A stretch of 64,000 nt of DNA from Acinetobacter sp. ANC 5054 (GCF_002135295.1 NZ_NEGG01000014.1:31024-95023), one strand, 5' to 3'. Positions 54,370 to 63,317 are shown, counted from the stretch's first letter. Translations and numbers: made by a program. Notes: generated by a model from the sequence alone, not told the origin.

Positions 54370-55185
54370 TTATGCATCTACCATTTGATCTGAAAGTGCA
54401 ACAAACTGAGCGAGGCTTAACGTTTCTGGGCGCGCCATTGGATCAACGCCTGCATTTTCAAAACCGTCTTCAACCAACATACCTTTTAAGCTGTTACGCA
54501 AGGTTTTGCGGCGCTGAGTAAATACATGCGATACTAAACGTGCCAAGGCTTTCTCATTCTTCGCAATAATCGGTTTAACCGCATAAGGCTCCAAGCGGAA
54601 CACTGCTGATGTCACTTTCGGTGGCGGATTGAATGATCCCGGTGGTACTTCAAACAAGAACGTCGGTTTACAGAAATATTGAATCATCACCGATAAACGG
54701 CCATATTCTTTGGTATTAGGCTCAGCCGTAATGCGATCCACCACTTCTTTTTGCAACATGAAATGCATGTCTTTCACTTTGTCGCCAAACTCTAAGAGAT
54801 GGAAAAGCAGTGGTGTCGAAATGTTATACGGTAAGTTACCAACCACACGCAGTGGACGGCCTTCTTGGAATAATTCAGTAAAATCGTATTTTAACGCATC
54901 AGTTTCAACGATGGTTAAACGTTCAGGATGTGGCACACGACCTGGCAAACCAGCAGCCAAATCACGGTCAAGCTCAACGACGGTTAAAGCATCACACTCA
55001 CCAATTAAAGGTGACGTTAAGGCAGCAAGACCGGGACCAATTTCGACAACATTATCGCCGCCACGCGGGTTCACTGAACGTACAATTTTGGCAATGACAC
55101 GTTGGTCATGTAAGAAGTTTTGACCAAAACGCTTACGCGTGTGATGCCCTTCATCTTTTGGGTTTAAGGCATTAATTTGATACAT
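54370..55185 (-). CDS. rsmA: 16S rRNA A1518/A1519 dimethyladenosine transferase RsmA (KsgA)
   Basis: A 271-residue SAM methyltransferase that dimethylates two adenines near the 3' end of 16S rRNA. Start MYQINALNPKDEGHHTRKRFGQNFL is family-like; motif I is VVEIGPGLAALTSPL, motif IV VGNLPYNISTPLL. I set the start at 55185: the in-frame 26-residue upstream extension is not seen in the family. GGAA lies upstream. Coupled to apaH. Confidence 0.95.
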   Translation of the reverse strand: MYQINALNPKDEGHHTRKRFGQNFLHDQRVIAKIVRSVNPRGGDNVVEIGPGLAALTSPLIGECDALTVVELDRDLAAGLPGRVPHPERLTIVETDALKYDFTELFQEGRPLRVVGNLPYNISTPLLFHLLEFGDKVKDMHFMLQKEVVDRITAEPNTKEYGRLSVMIQYFCKPTFLFEVPPGSFNPPPKVTSAVFRLEPYAVKPIIAKNEKALARLVSHVFTQRRKTLRNSLKGMLVEDGFENAGVDPMARPETLSLAQFVALSDQMVDA

Positions 55186-55480
55186 AAAAACATTTCCAAC
55201 ATGAGAGTATTGATAACAAGCAGTGAAGAAGATTGCGCTTAATGGCCTGAAAATACCGCACAAGATATGCCAGAACTAAAATAAAGCACTTCACCGAAGA
55301 CTAATTATTTTAACACAGCTCAACTCATATCGTGATATATCCGCACTCACGCCTCTCTCTCTTCGCATTTTGCTTCAATACTTCATGGAAAGCATCCATG
55401 GACATAACATGAATGCTGAGATACTGGAATGCTTAATTGCTCTACACATATTACCTTTTAGTTAAAGGCGCTTAAGACAT

Positions 55481-56278
55481 TTATTTTAATTTATTCAGCT
55501 CATCAAAAATTTCATTTGATTTCACTTTAATATCTTTCATCGCTTTATTTACTTCAATGACTTCACGACTGATTTTACGAATATCCACTGAAGCTGGAAG
55601 AAGTACTTCCTCTACTTCACTTTGAATAGATTCTAAACTTGAACGTAACTCGGGATCATTGACTCGAACTACCCCTAACTCAGGATTACCTTCGAGTTGT
55701 GCCTTAACATAGGCAGCAAAAGTTTCAACATCAGCATCAAAATCTGCAGCATTGGCAGTGTAATAATCCTTCGAATTTATCAAGCCAGACGTCGATCTTA
55801 AAATACGTTCAGCAATAAAAACTTGATTTTTAGCCAGCACAACTTGAGCTGAAGGGTAATTATTTCGGGCCATCTGATCAACCATCAAGTTATATTCAGC
55901 CTGAATTCCGGGTATTGTTTCTGAAACTGCTATATGCATATCGTAAATATGATTCAAATTCTTTTTATTCTTTTTGATTACATCAATATCAGCATTCAAT
56001 GCATCCACATTATGCATAAATTTATCCGCATCGTACTGATTTGAAATTTGCTTCACCACTGAAGGGGCCAGTTGATTCAGTTTTTCTTGACTGGCCTGCA
56101 AAGTATTTACGTACTCAAGATGCCCTGTGATTGCATCTTCTGACTGTCTCTCAATTTGTAAAGACAGCACACGTAAATCACAAACATTATGCTGTGTCGT
56201 CATGAGTGAACATGCAGATAACATGAATACAAGCGCGATGCCCAAAAATGGGCGAGCTATCGACTTCAACTCCAACAT
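55481..56278 (-). CDS. Lipoprotein with PilJ_N-like sensory region
   Basis: A protein of 265 residues with a signal peptide and lipobox LSAC (Cys near residue 23), then a long helical body with a segment that resembles the periplasmic N-terminal region of PilJ, the type IV pilus chemoreceptor: AERILRSTSGLINSKDYYTA and GNPELGVVRVNDPELRSSLE. No transmembrane or cytoplasmic signalling domain follows, so this would be a lipid-anchored sensor-like protein. I prefer the Met at 56278; an upstream Met at 56326 is in frame. It sits between pdxA and rsmA, where surA-pdxA-ksgA-apaGH normally cluster in E. coli. Confidence 0.6.
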   Translation of the reverse strand: MLELKSIARPFLGIALVFMLSACSLMTTQHNVCDLRVLSLQIERQSEDAITGHLEYVNTLQASQEKLNQLAPSVVKQISNQYDADKFMHNVDALNADIDVIKKNKKNLNHIYDMHIAVSETIPGIQAEYNLMVDQMARNNYPSAQVVLAKNQVFIAERILRSTSGLINSKDYYTANAADFDADVETFAAYVKAQLEGNPELGVVRVNDPELRSSLESIQSEVEEVLLPASVDIRKISREVIEVNKAMKDIKVKSNEIFDELNKLK

Positions 56279-56347
56279 CTTATTATTTTTAATGATTATT
56301 TTTGATAAATTGTTTCGATCATTCATTTAAAGTTTAAACCTTTATTA

Positions 56348-57331
56348 TTAAGTACAATTATTATTTTGGCGGGCCAATTCTAAAGCCAAATCTACAGCCA
56401 CATTTAAACTCGAACTTTTAGCAAGCCCCGTTCCAGCCAGAGACAATGCTGTGCCGTGATCAACAGAAGTTCGGATAAATGGTAAGCCTAAAGTAATATT
56501 GATGGCCTCACCAAAGCCCTGCGATTTTAACACAGGAAGCCCTTGGTCGTGATACATCGCCAATACAGCATCCGCATCTTTTAAATTTTCTGGGGTAAAT
56601 AAGGTATCGGCAGGCAAACTCAGGCTCATATTCACGCCTTGCGCACGGTAAGTTTCCAGCACAGGGTTAATCACTTCAATCTCTTCCATGCCCAAATAGC
56701 CATCTTCACCCGCATGCGGGTTTAAGCCACACACCAAAATATGTGGATGCTCTTTTTTAAATTTTGTTTTTAAATCATGAATAAGAATATCAATCACCTG
56801 ATGCAAGCGCTCTGCGGTAATTGCATCAGGTACATCACGCAAAGCTAAATGCGTCGTCGCTAAAGCAACACGTAAAGTTTTGGTTGCGAGCATCATCACG
56901 ACACGTGGCACACCCGCAAATTCCTGATAAAACTCGGTATGACCACTAAAGTGAATACCGGCTTCATTGATAATCGATTTTTGTACTGGTGCAGTCGCCA
57001 CCCCTACACTTTTACCAGACATGGCATATTCAGCAGAACGGCGCAGTTGCTCCAGCACATAAGCGGCATTATTCACATCCAACTGACCTGCAATAACAGG
57101 ATCAGCCAAAGGCACATGCTCTATATACAGTTGCCCTGCCACTGCCGAACTTGGCTGCCCATGATAATCGACCAATTCAACATTGAGCTTTAAGCATTCT
57201 GCACGCTGTTGCAATAAGCCTTTATCAATCAAAACCACAATCGGACGTTCATCTACGCGATTGGCTAAACTTAAACAAATATCGGGGCCAATGCCTGCGG
57301 GTTCACCACTTGTGATATATAAGGGCAACAT
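56348..57331 (-). CDS. pdxA: 4-hydroxythreonine-4-phosphate dehydrogenase PdxA
   Basis: A 327-residue enzyme of pyridoxal 5'-phosphate synthesis. Motifs: LYITSGEPAGIGPDICL at the N-terminus, HFSGHTEFYQEFAG and metal ligands in ALATTHLALRDVPDAI and MYHDQGLPVLKSQGFG, LPFIRTSVDHGTALSLAG at the C-terminus. It converts 4-phosphohydroxy-threonine to 3-amino-2-oxopropyl phosphate, with zinc. AGGA precedes the start. surA, its usual upstream partner in E. coli, is not seen. Confidence 0.95.
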   Translation of the reverse strand: MLPLYITSGEPAGIGPDICLSLANRVDERPIVVLIDKGLLQQRAECLKLNVELVDYHGQPSSAVAGQLYIEHVPLADPVIAGQLDVNNAAYVLEQLRRSAEYAMSGKSVGVATAPVQKSIINEAGIHFSGHTEFYQEFAGVPRVVMMLATKTLRVALATTHLALRDVPDAITAERLHQVIDILIHDLKTKFKKEHPHILVCGLNPHAGEDGYLGMEEIEVINPVLETYRAQGVNMSLSLPADTLFTPENLKDADAVLAMYHDQGLPVLKSQGFGEAINITLGLPFIRTSVDHGTALSLAGTGLAKSSSLNVAVDLALELARQNNNCT

Positions 57332-57420
57332 GCGTGTATCCTATGTATGCAATATACTTATTATACTGTGCGACACACCTTCCAGCCGAAATTAAATCAA
57401 TTAAACTTGATTGTCACACC

Positions 57421-57801
57421 TTAAAAATATGTCCTTGTTGATGAATTGTAGGGGATAAGCTCAAAAGCAAAGCCCAAAATTCCTATCCCCCACACCAAGG
57501 CTAGCGCGCAGAAGAGAAATACTTTAATGCGTTGTACATGCTTGGGATAACGACTCATCAACCAGAATGTTGCACTACCAACTACAAAAAAACCGAGAAG
57601 TAAATAAACGATGTAGTACGTCACAAATAATAAAAAGAATGCCGTCAATAAGACCAGTAAACCATCAACAGCACCATATAAAGACATCAGATACAAATAC
57701 AGCGGACTGACGATCAGTGCAATCAATAGGGATAAGATTTTCAACCATTGCGGCCAGAAAGAAGTTACAGGCTTTACATTATTGTCAATTTGAACTGGCA
57801 T
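57421..57801 (-). CDS. Hypothetical membrane protein, 126 aa
   Basis: A small membrane protein with three to four segments (LKILSLLIALIVSPLYLYL, VDGLLVLLTAFFLLFVTYYI, LLGFFVVGSATFWL, IKVFLFCALALVWGIGIL). No family recognised. Its start is not far from the rplM promoter on the other strand. Confidence 0.65.
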   Translation of the reverse strand: MPVQIDNNVKPVTSFWPQWLKILSLLIALIVSPLYLYLMSLYGAVDGLLVLLTAFFLLFVTYYIVYLLLGFFVVGSATFWLMSRYPKHVQRIKVFLFCALALVWGIGILGFAFELIPYNSSTRTYF

Positions 57802-57899
57802 ATTATATTTTCATCATATTTTTTATCATTTCTAGATTATGCGCTGTTTATTGTTGAAGATATAGACTACAATAGCGCGCTTGAAATTCTAAATTTCGA

Positions 57900-57928
57900 T
57901 TGTGGATTCTTCACATTTCAGGTAGAAT
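57900..57928 (+). promoter_or_regulatory. Promoter of rplM-rpsI
   Basis: TTGTGG (57900-57905), a 17-bp spacer and TAGAAT (57923-57928). Transcription would start about 57935, giving a leader of about 55 nt. Confidence 0.6.
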
Positions 57929-57941
57929 TCGCGCTCCTTTA

Positions 57942-57967
57942 GTTTGGACAGATTCCATAGTCCAAAC
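57942..57967 (+). promoter_or_regulatory. Leader hairpin upstream of rplM
   Basis: Perfect 8-bp stem GTTTGGAC (57942-57949) / GTCCAAAC (57960-57967) with a 10-nt loop in the leader, with no T run after it. Position fits an autoregulatory structure; rplM-rpsI is known to be regulated by L13 in E. coli, but this motif is not known to me. Confidence 0.45.
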
Positions 57968-57990
57968 CAACTATAATAGGTAGTGGTTTA

Positions 57991-58419
57991 ATGAAAACTC
58001 TCAGCGCTAAGCCTGCTGAAGTTCAACACGACTGGTACGTTGTTGATGCTTCTGGCAAAACTTTAGGTCGCCTTGCGACTGAAATCGCTCGTCGTTTACG
58101 CGGTAAGCACAAAACTTCTTATACTCCTCACGTTGACACTGGTGACTACATCGTTGTTATCAATGCTGAGCAAGTTCAAGTGACTGGTAAAAAATCACTT
58201 GATAAGAAATATTATCGCCACACTGGTTTCCCTGGTGGTATTCGTGAAACTAATTTCGAAAAATTAGTTGCTCACAAACCAGAAGAAATCTTCGAACGTG
58301 CTGTAAAAGGCATGTTGCCAAAAGGTCCTCTTGGTTATGCAATGATCAAGAAAATGAAAGTGTACGCTGGTACTGAGCATCCTCATACTGCTCAACAGCC
58401 ACAAGTTTTGGACATCTAA
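57991..58419 (+). CDS. rplM: 50S ribosomal protein L13
   Basis: A 142-residue L13: [42 protein letters not shown], and [19 protein letters not shown] are diagnostic. It is followed after 12 nt by rpsI, as in most bacteria. Assembly protein of the 50S subunit. Confidence 0.98.
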   Translation: MKTLSAKPAEVQHDWYVVDASGKTLGRLATEIARRLRGKHKTSYTPHVDTGDYIVVINAEQVQVTGKKSLDKKYYRHTGFPGGIRETNFEKLVAHKPEEIFERAVKGMLPKGPLGYAMIKKMKVYAGTEHPHTAQQPQVLDI

Positions 58420-58431
58420 GGGATACAGCAC

Positions 58432-58818
58432 ATGGCTACTAACTATGGTACAGGTCGCCGTAAGACCGCAACTGCACGTGTTTTCCTATCAGCTGGTACT
58501 GGTAAACTCGTAATTAACAACCGTTCTTTAGAACAATATTTCGGTCGTGAAACTGCTCGTATGGTTGTTAACCAACCACTTGAGCTTTTAGAAGCTACTG
58601 AAAAATATGACCTTTACATCACTGTTGCTGGTGGTGGTATTGGTGGTCAAGCAGGCGCTATCCGTCACGGTATTACTCGTGCATTGATCGCTTCTGACGA
58701 AACTCTTAAACCTGCTCTTCGTCAAGCTGGTTTCGTTACTCGTGATGCTCGTGAAGTTGAACGTAAGAAACTTGGTTTACGTAAAGCTCGTAAACGTCCT
58801 CAATTCTCTAAACGTTAA
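58432..58818 (+). CDS. rpsI: 30S ribosomal protein S9
   Basis: A 128-residue S9 with [28 protein letters not shown] and the C-terminal [12 protein letters not shown] tail, which contacts the tRNA in the P site in known structures. In operon with rplM; strong terminator follows. Confidence 0.98.
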   Translation: MATNYGTGRRKTATARVFLSAGTGKLVINNRSLEQYFGRETARMVVNQPLELLEATEKYDLYITVAGGGIGGQAGAIRHGITRALIASDETLKPALRQAGFVTRDAREVERKKLGLRKARKRPQFSKR

Positions 58819-58838
58819 TTCGTTTACCGAATCGGACA

Positions 58839-58871
58839 AAAAAGCCTTGGTTTATACCAAGGCTTTTTTTA
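58839..58871 (+). terminator. Terminator of rplM-rpsI
   Basis: Stem AAGCCTTGG / CCAAGGCTT with a 6-nt loop and T run. Confidence 0.9.
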
Positions 58872-59141
58872 TTGCAAAATTAAAATTAAAACAAATGCAA
58901 AAAGCGACTTATTGCTTGAAATTTAGATATGTACAGCAAGTCAAAGCACACATTCAACTAGAATCAGATATTACAGTGAAGATAAACATAATTGATATCA
59001 CTCATTTAATAACGTTCCAGATCCCATTCAGTCCTAAGAAGCAAAATGAAGCATTGATACAAAACAATAATCCAAAGTCTTCCGTGATTTTATGGGCTAT
59101 TTTTAGTATCCTATCTTATTCATTTATCATTGTTTCGGATT

Positions 59142-59795
59142 ATGACAGTCGAAAATGCACCTCTTCAAGGGATTACGCTTTACAGTCATGCGGATGACTT
59201 TCGCTCACACTGGATACGCTATGTACTTGCAGAGAAGCAAATTAAGCACAACTTAATTATCGTAGAAGATGATGATGAAGATGTAGCCAGTCTTAATCCT
59301 TATAACCAACTGCCCATGATGATAGAAAACGGCTTAAAACTGTATAAAAGCAGCATTATTGCCGAATATTTAGATGACCGATATCGTCAAAATAAACTCT
59401 ATGCCGATGCACCAATGCCACGTGCTGAACAACGACAGTATGTGTGGCGATTTGAACAAGACTGGTTAAGACTCGCAGATATTATGCTGCGCCATCCAGA
59501 TACACTCGATGAGCACGCCAAACAAAAAGCACAAAAACAGCTGCGTGATACACTCGTATCACTTACCCCCTTGTTTCAGCATTATCCATATTTTATGTCT
59601 GAACAATTTGGCATGTTAGACTGTATGCTTGCACCCATTTTTTTACGCTTAAAAAGCATGGGTATCGAATTACCAAAGCAACATTGCCGCCCAATCTTCC
59701 TTTATTGTCAGCGCATATTTAGCCGCCCTGCTTTTATCAAATCTTTGACAATTCAGGAAAAAAATCGTTATAGCGAACATTTAGCTAAAAATTAA
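59142..59795 (+). CDS. sspA: Stringent starvation protein A (SspA)
   Basis: A 217-residue GST-fold protein: thioredoxin-like N-terminus (ITLYSHADDFRSHWIRYVL) and helical C-terminal domain (RRYVW-like AEQRQYVWRFEQDW). SspA binds RNA polymerase under starvation and stress. I chose the ATG at 59142; the ORF extends to a TTG at 59130. It lies in the same rightward array as sspB, 27 nt upstream of it. Confidence 0.88.
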   Translation: MTVENAPLQGITLYSHADDFRSHWIRYVLAEKQIKHNLIIVEDDDEDVASLNPYNQLPMMIENGLKLYKSSIIAEYLDDRYRQNKLYADAPMPRAEQRQYVWRFEQDWLRLADIMLRHPDTLDEHAKQKAQKQLRDTLVSLTPLFQHYPYFMSEQFGMLDCMLAPIFLRLKSMGIELPKQHCRPIFLYCQRIFSRPAFIKSLTIQEKNRYSEHLAKN

Positions 59796-59822
59796 ATTTG
59801 ATTATTTTATCGAGCCAAACTT

Positions 59823-60251
59823 ATGTCTGAACAAGAATTGAAACTTAGCCCCACCCGCCCATACCTGACACGCGCATTGTATGAATGGATCTGTGACAAT
59901 CAATTGACACCATACCTCCTTGTAGATGCAACAAAACAAGACACCATGGTTCCAGTACAATATGTACAAGATGGTCAAATTGTATTAAACATTGCACCAC
60001 ACGCGACACATGCTCTACACATAAGCAATGATGCCATTACATTCTCTGCACGCTTTGGCGGAGTTTCACAGAACCTCTATGTTCCTTTTGCCGCAGTCCT
60101 TGGTATTTATGCCCGAGAAAATGGTCAAGGGATGTTCTACGACCCAGAAGAATATGCCGATATCAAAAATGATCAAAATGCTTTAAAATCAAACGATCAA
60201 GAACAAGAAGAGCAACCGAAGAAAAAACCTGGGTTAAGGTTGCTCGATTAA
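59823..60251 (+). CDS. sspB: ClpXP protease specificity-enhancing factor SspB
   Basis: A 142-residue SspB: N-terminal SMART-like substrate-binding domain (RPYLTRALYEWICDNQLTPYLLVDA) and a flexible acidic linker ending with the ClpX-binding tail KPGLRLLD, comparable to PALRVVK of E. coli. It delivers ssrA-tagged substrates to ClpXP. It is 27 nt from sspA. Confidence 0.92.
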   Translation: MSEQELKLSPTRPYLTRALYEWICDNQLTPYLLVDATKQDTMVPVQYVQDGQIVLNIAPHATHALHISNDAITFSARFGGVSQNLYVPFAAVLGIYARENGQGMFYDPEEYADIKNDQNALKSNDQEQEEQPKKKPGLRLLD

Positions 60252-60267
60252 AAGAACGGAGCAAATT

Positions 60268-60915
60268 ATGGCTTTTGATTTAGTCCAATATTTCGTAGAA
60301 CAAATAGAAACGCAAAAGCCTGAGCTTTTAAGCGACTTACCGCGCGATGAAAAACGCCAGTATCTTCGTGAAATCAATGCCTTAACGCTTGGCGAACTGA
60401 TTCAACAGTCGAAAACCAATGGAACTAAAGTTTATCAGGAAATTTCAAATCCTGACGAACTATACATCCAAGAAGTGTCAAGGCATTTAACCACAAGCTC
60501 ATCTAATGCTTCGACTCTACCTAAAAACGTACTTGAACCGCTCACAACTGAAGTTTTCCGCCTACAGTTAAATGAATTAAAGCAACTGCATGATACAGCT
60601 TCACATACCCCACAAAGCATTCAAGAATTATTAAATGGTCAAATTGAACATTTATCAGGTCAAGCAGACGATTGGGTTTGGTCAACAAATCACCTATTAG
60701 AACTCAAAGGCACTAAACCAACTGTACAAGAAGAGATATCATTGGACGAGTCTATGAAGGAGTTTAACCAAATGGTGAATCAACACAGCCAACACGATCT
60801 AGGTACTGAAATCACAGAAGTTGCTGTACCAACTTGGTCAAAAATTATTGAGCCTGTTGTTGCTATTGCAATTTTATGGGTACTTTATTGTGCTGCAACA
60901 AAAATGTTTGCTTAA
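60268..60915 (+). CDS. Hypothetical tail-anchored protein downstream of sspB
   Basis: A 215-residue protein, mostly hydrophilic helices (LVQYFVEQIETQKPELLSD...) with a single C-terminal membrane segment (KIIEPVVAIAILWVLYCAATKMF, about 191-213). No N-terminal signal. It starts 17 nt after sspB with GGAG, so it is in the operon. No family recognised. The topology suggests a cytoplasmic protein anchored by its tail, but this is prediction by eye. Confidence 0.7.
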   Translation: MAFDLVQYFVEQIETQKPELLSDLPRDEKRQYLREINALTLGELIQQSKTNGTKVYQEISNPDELYIQEVSRHLTTSSSNASTLPKNVLEPLTTEVFRLQLNELKQLHDTASHTPQSIQELLNGQIEHLSGQADDWVWSTNHLLELKGTKPTVQEEISLDESMKEFNQMVNQHSQHDLGTEITEVAVPTWSKIIEPVVAIAILWVLYCAATKMFA

Positions 60916-60935
60916 CAGCACGACTTTTTGTGAAT

Positions 60936-60963
60936 AAAAACCTGCTTCGAGGCAGGTTTTTTT
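60936..60963 (+). terminator. Terminator of sspAB operon
   Basis: Stem AAAAACCTGC / GCAGGTTTTT with a TTCGAG loop and T run. Confidence 0.9.
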
Positions 60964-60969
60964 GTGCCT

Positions 60970-61329
60970 AATCTTTTAAAGTACACCTTAATTTGATAGC
61001 CTATGTTTACTTTTGTAATCAATCATATTTTGTCGTTCAACATTCATCATTTTTGCAATCAACTTACAAATAATTACATTTGAATTTTTGGTAAATTTTT
61101 TAAGCCTGAAAACACACTAAAATTAAAATATAGCAAATTAAATCACATTTTTATTATCATCAAACTTCGCCGCCTGTAAAAAAATTATTTTCCTTTTAAA
61201 GCAATAAATTAATTATATTGCAAAGCCGAATTAGTTTTCTATAATTAAATAAAGTGATTAAAAAACAAACTTAATTACTCGGATATCTACAAATAACAAT
61301 CATGTATAACCAAAAACGAGGGAAAAAAG
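60970..61329. promoter_or_regulatory. Upstream region of the Roadblock/GTPase cluster
   Basis: A 360-bp very AT-rich stretch with no gene. It must contain the promoter of the Roadblock gene; GAGG lies close before the start at 61330. No operator was recognised. Confidence 0.4.
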
Positions 61330-61689
61330 ATGGCTAAAGTTTCATTAGAATCACTCACAACAATAGATGGTTTTCATGCTGCAGCATTAGTTGACGGTGA
61401 AAGTGGGCTAGCAATGGCTACTCAAGGTGGAGGAGATATCGATTTAGAATTAGCGGCTGCTGGCAACACAGAAGTTGTTCGCTCAAAAAGACGTGTCGCT
61501 CAATCATTAAATCTTAATGACAATATCGTAGACATACTAATCACATTAGGTAAGCAGTATCACCTCATTCGTCCACTGGAAAATAATGAATCGATGTTCT
61601 TATACTTAGTACTTGATCGCAGTAAAGCGAATTTAGCAATGGCTCGCCACGAATTAAAATCTTATGAAAAAAGTTTAGATTTTGCTTAA
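61330..61689 (+). CDS. Roadblock/LC7-like protein, 119 aa
   Basis: A small protein with the Roadblock pattern: [21 protein letters not shown] (alpha1-beta1-beta2) and [20 protein letters not shown] helix, followed by [18 protein letters not shown] and [20 protein letters not shown]. In MglB, CvnB and eukaryotic relatives this fold acts as GTPase regulator or dimeric scaffold. A terminator follows at 61701, yet the next genes run in the same direction. First gene of a four-gene cluster with a small GTPase. Confidence 0.75.
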   Translation: MAKVSLESLTTIDGFHAAALVDGESGLAMATQGGGDIDLELAAAGNTEVVRSKRRVAQSLNLNDNIVDILITLGKQYHLIRPLENNESMFLYLVLDRSKANLAMARHELKSYEKSLDFA

Positions 61690-61700
61690 TTTTATCAGAG

Positions 61701-61732
61701 CCCCTCTTATTCAAATAAGAGGGGTTTTTTTT
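61701..61732 (+). terminator. Strong terminator inside the GTPase/Roadblock cluster
   Basis: Stem CCCCTCTTAT / ATAAGAGGGG with a 4-nt loop and T8. It separates the first Roadblock gene from the remaining three genes. Confidence 0.9.
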
Positions 61733-61776
61733 CATTGATTGTTTTTAAATCAGTCAGGTTTATCTATGAGGCTAGC

Positions 61777-62757
61777 ATGAATAAGCAATATATTAATATT
61801 GGGATCGCAGGTTTAAGCATTCACGACTCAGATCAGCTCAAACACCAGCTTTATGCCATTTTTCCACACCATTTCAATCTTCAGTGGAAAAATGCAGCTG
61901 ATATTAATTTAGATTGCCTATTTATTCATGAACGTTTCTTTGAAACTGAAGGTATTCAACGTATTTTAACAAGACGTGCATTACCATGGCTTAAGATATC
62001 CAAAGATAAATTGCAATCTGGCCGTGTCCGTAACAACACACTTTATCTCCCTATTGATGATACCCAAGACCTTAACAAATGGGTTGATGAAAATTTAGTC
62101 AACCATTCAGAACAAGAGCTATTTGAACAAATCGAGGAACAAGAATTAGATAATTTAGAAAATGCCAATTTTATAAAATTTGATGAAGATTTTTTTAAAA
62201 ATATGTTTTTAGAAGGACAACAAGAGAAATTACATCTTTTCGATGATCAAGGTACCTTAGCAGTTATTGATGTAACACAAAATATTGCTTGGCTAAATAA
62301 AAACCGTAGTATTACCTATACAAATGAAAGTTTTTTGTATGAGTCTGCATCAATAAATCACCTCACAATCGTCAGTCGAAAAGATCCTGTAATACTGCAA
62401 GATTGGCTATGGAATTTATTCTGGGGAACCAAATATTTCAGTCAAACCATTCCAGAGGACGGTCACTTTAGGATTTTATCTTGGCCAAAACCACATTCAC
62501 ATTTAGAACATAAACAAATATTTCAACTTTCAGCCTGTTTTATCCAAGGCGCGAAAATGTCTAAAATTGCTGAACAATGTAATATTCCTTTAGATGTGAT
62601 ACGACAATTTATTGCAGCAAATACAGCAACGCAGAATATTAAGAAAATTAATATTTGGGATACACATTACAACCCACCGGAACTCATTACATCTGTTCAG
62701 GAGAAAAATTTCGTTCAGAGTTTCTTCAGCAAAATACGTAGAAAATTTGGTTTTTAA
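61777..62757 (+). CDS. Unknown 326-aa protein with C-terminal winged-helix-like segment
   Basis: The first 100 residues look alpha/beta (INIGIAGLSIHDSDQLKHQL; CLFIHERFF; LTRRALPWLKIS). A central acidic coiled-like stretch (EQELFEQIEEQELDNLENAN) follows. The C-terminal segment SKIAEQCNIPLDVIRQFI resembles the IA-x-x-L-x-LPLGVVR helices of DUF742 (CvnC) proteins of actinobacterial conservons. I do not recognise the full family. I chose the ATG at 61777, which has GAGG six nt upstream. The next gene starts 14 nt after the stop, with its own RBS. Confidence 0.6.
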   Translation: MNKQYINIGIAGLSIHDSDQLKHQLYAIFPHHFNLQWKNAADINLDCLFIHERFFETEGIQRILTRRALPWLKISKDKLQSGRVRNNTLYLPIDDTQDLNKWVDENLVNHSEQELFEQIEEQELDNLENANFIKFDEDFFKNMFLEGQQEKLHLFDDQGTLAVIDVTQNIAWLNKNRSITYTNESFLYESASINHLTIVSRKDPVILQDWLWNLFWGTKYFSQTIPEDGHFRILSWPKPHSHLEHKQIFQLSACFIQGAKMSKIAEQCNIPLDVIRQFIAANTATQNIKKINIWDTHYNPPELITSVQEKNFVQSFFSKIRRKFGF

Positions 62758-62771
62758 TCTAGGAGAACATC

Positions 62772-63317
62772 ATGATTCTTCAACAATACAAAATTGTATT
62801 TGCAGGCTCGATGGGTGCTGGAAAAACCGAAGCCATTCGTTCTCTTTCAGATATTCCAGTACTGCTTACTGAAGCCTTCAACACAGACCAAACGAGCCAT
62901 GAAAAACTAGAAACGACAGTAGGAATAGATTACGGAGAAGTAACACTTGAGGATGGCTTAAAAATCGGACTATATGGTACACCAGGTCAAAATCGATTTG
63001 ATTTCATTTGGCCAGTAATCTGCCAAGGCGCGATCGGTGCGATTATCTTAATTGATCATAATGTTGATGACCCTTTAGGTGAATTAGAGTCTTATTTAGA
63101 AACATTCCAAAACTATACAGAAAACATCGCTATTGGAATTACGCATGTTGATGAAGATACAAGTTCGAAAAATACAAACATATATAAAGAATGGTTAATA
63201 AGCCAAGACCTATACTCTCCTTTGTTCTTTATTGACTGCCGAAATAAATCTGATGTGTTGCTACTGTTAGAAGCTTTAGTTACCTCAATTGAAGTCAACC
63301 ACTATATCAGCACATAA
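62772..63317 (+). CDS. Small Ras-like GTPase (COG2229/CvnD- or MglA-like)
   Basis: A 181-residue single-domain GTPase. G1 is FAGSMGAGKTEAIRSL (about 11-26), a switch I Thr in TTVGIDYG, G3 YGTPGQNRFDFIW, G4 ITHVDED, and G5-like FIDCRNKSD. The GTPGQ in place of DxxGQ and the THxD in place of NKxD are as in the bacterial GTPases of the COG2229 group (conservon CvnD) and are also near MglA. AGGAG precedes the start. It overlaps no gene; the next starts 10 nt later. It probably switches conformation on a Roadblock partner. Confidence 0.85.
   Translation: MILQQYKIVFAGSMGAGKTEAIRSLSDIPVLLTEAFNTDQTSHEKLETTVGIDYGEVTLEDGLKIGLYGTPGQNRFDFIWPVICQGAIGAIILIDHNVDDPLGELESYLETFQNYTENIAIGITHVDEDTSSKNTNIYKEWLISQDLYSPLFFIDCRNKSDVLLLLEALVTSIEVNHYIST

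Noticed and set aside
58742..59197. 151-codon ORF overlapping the end of rpsI
   Set aside because: It reads rpsI in another frame and runs on through the rpsI terminator and AT-rich spacer; low-complexity translation.
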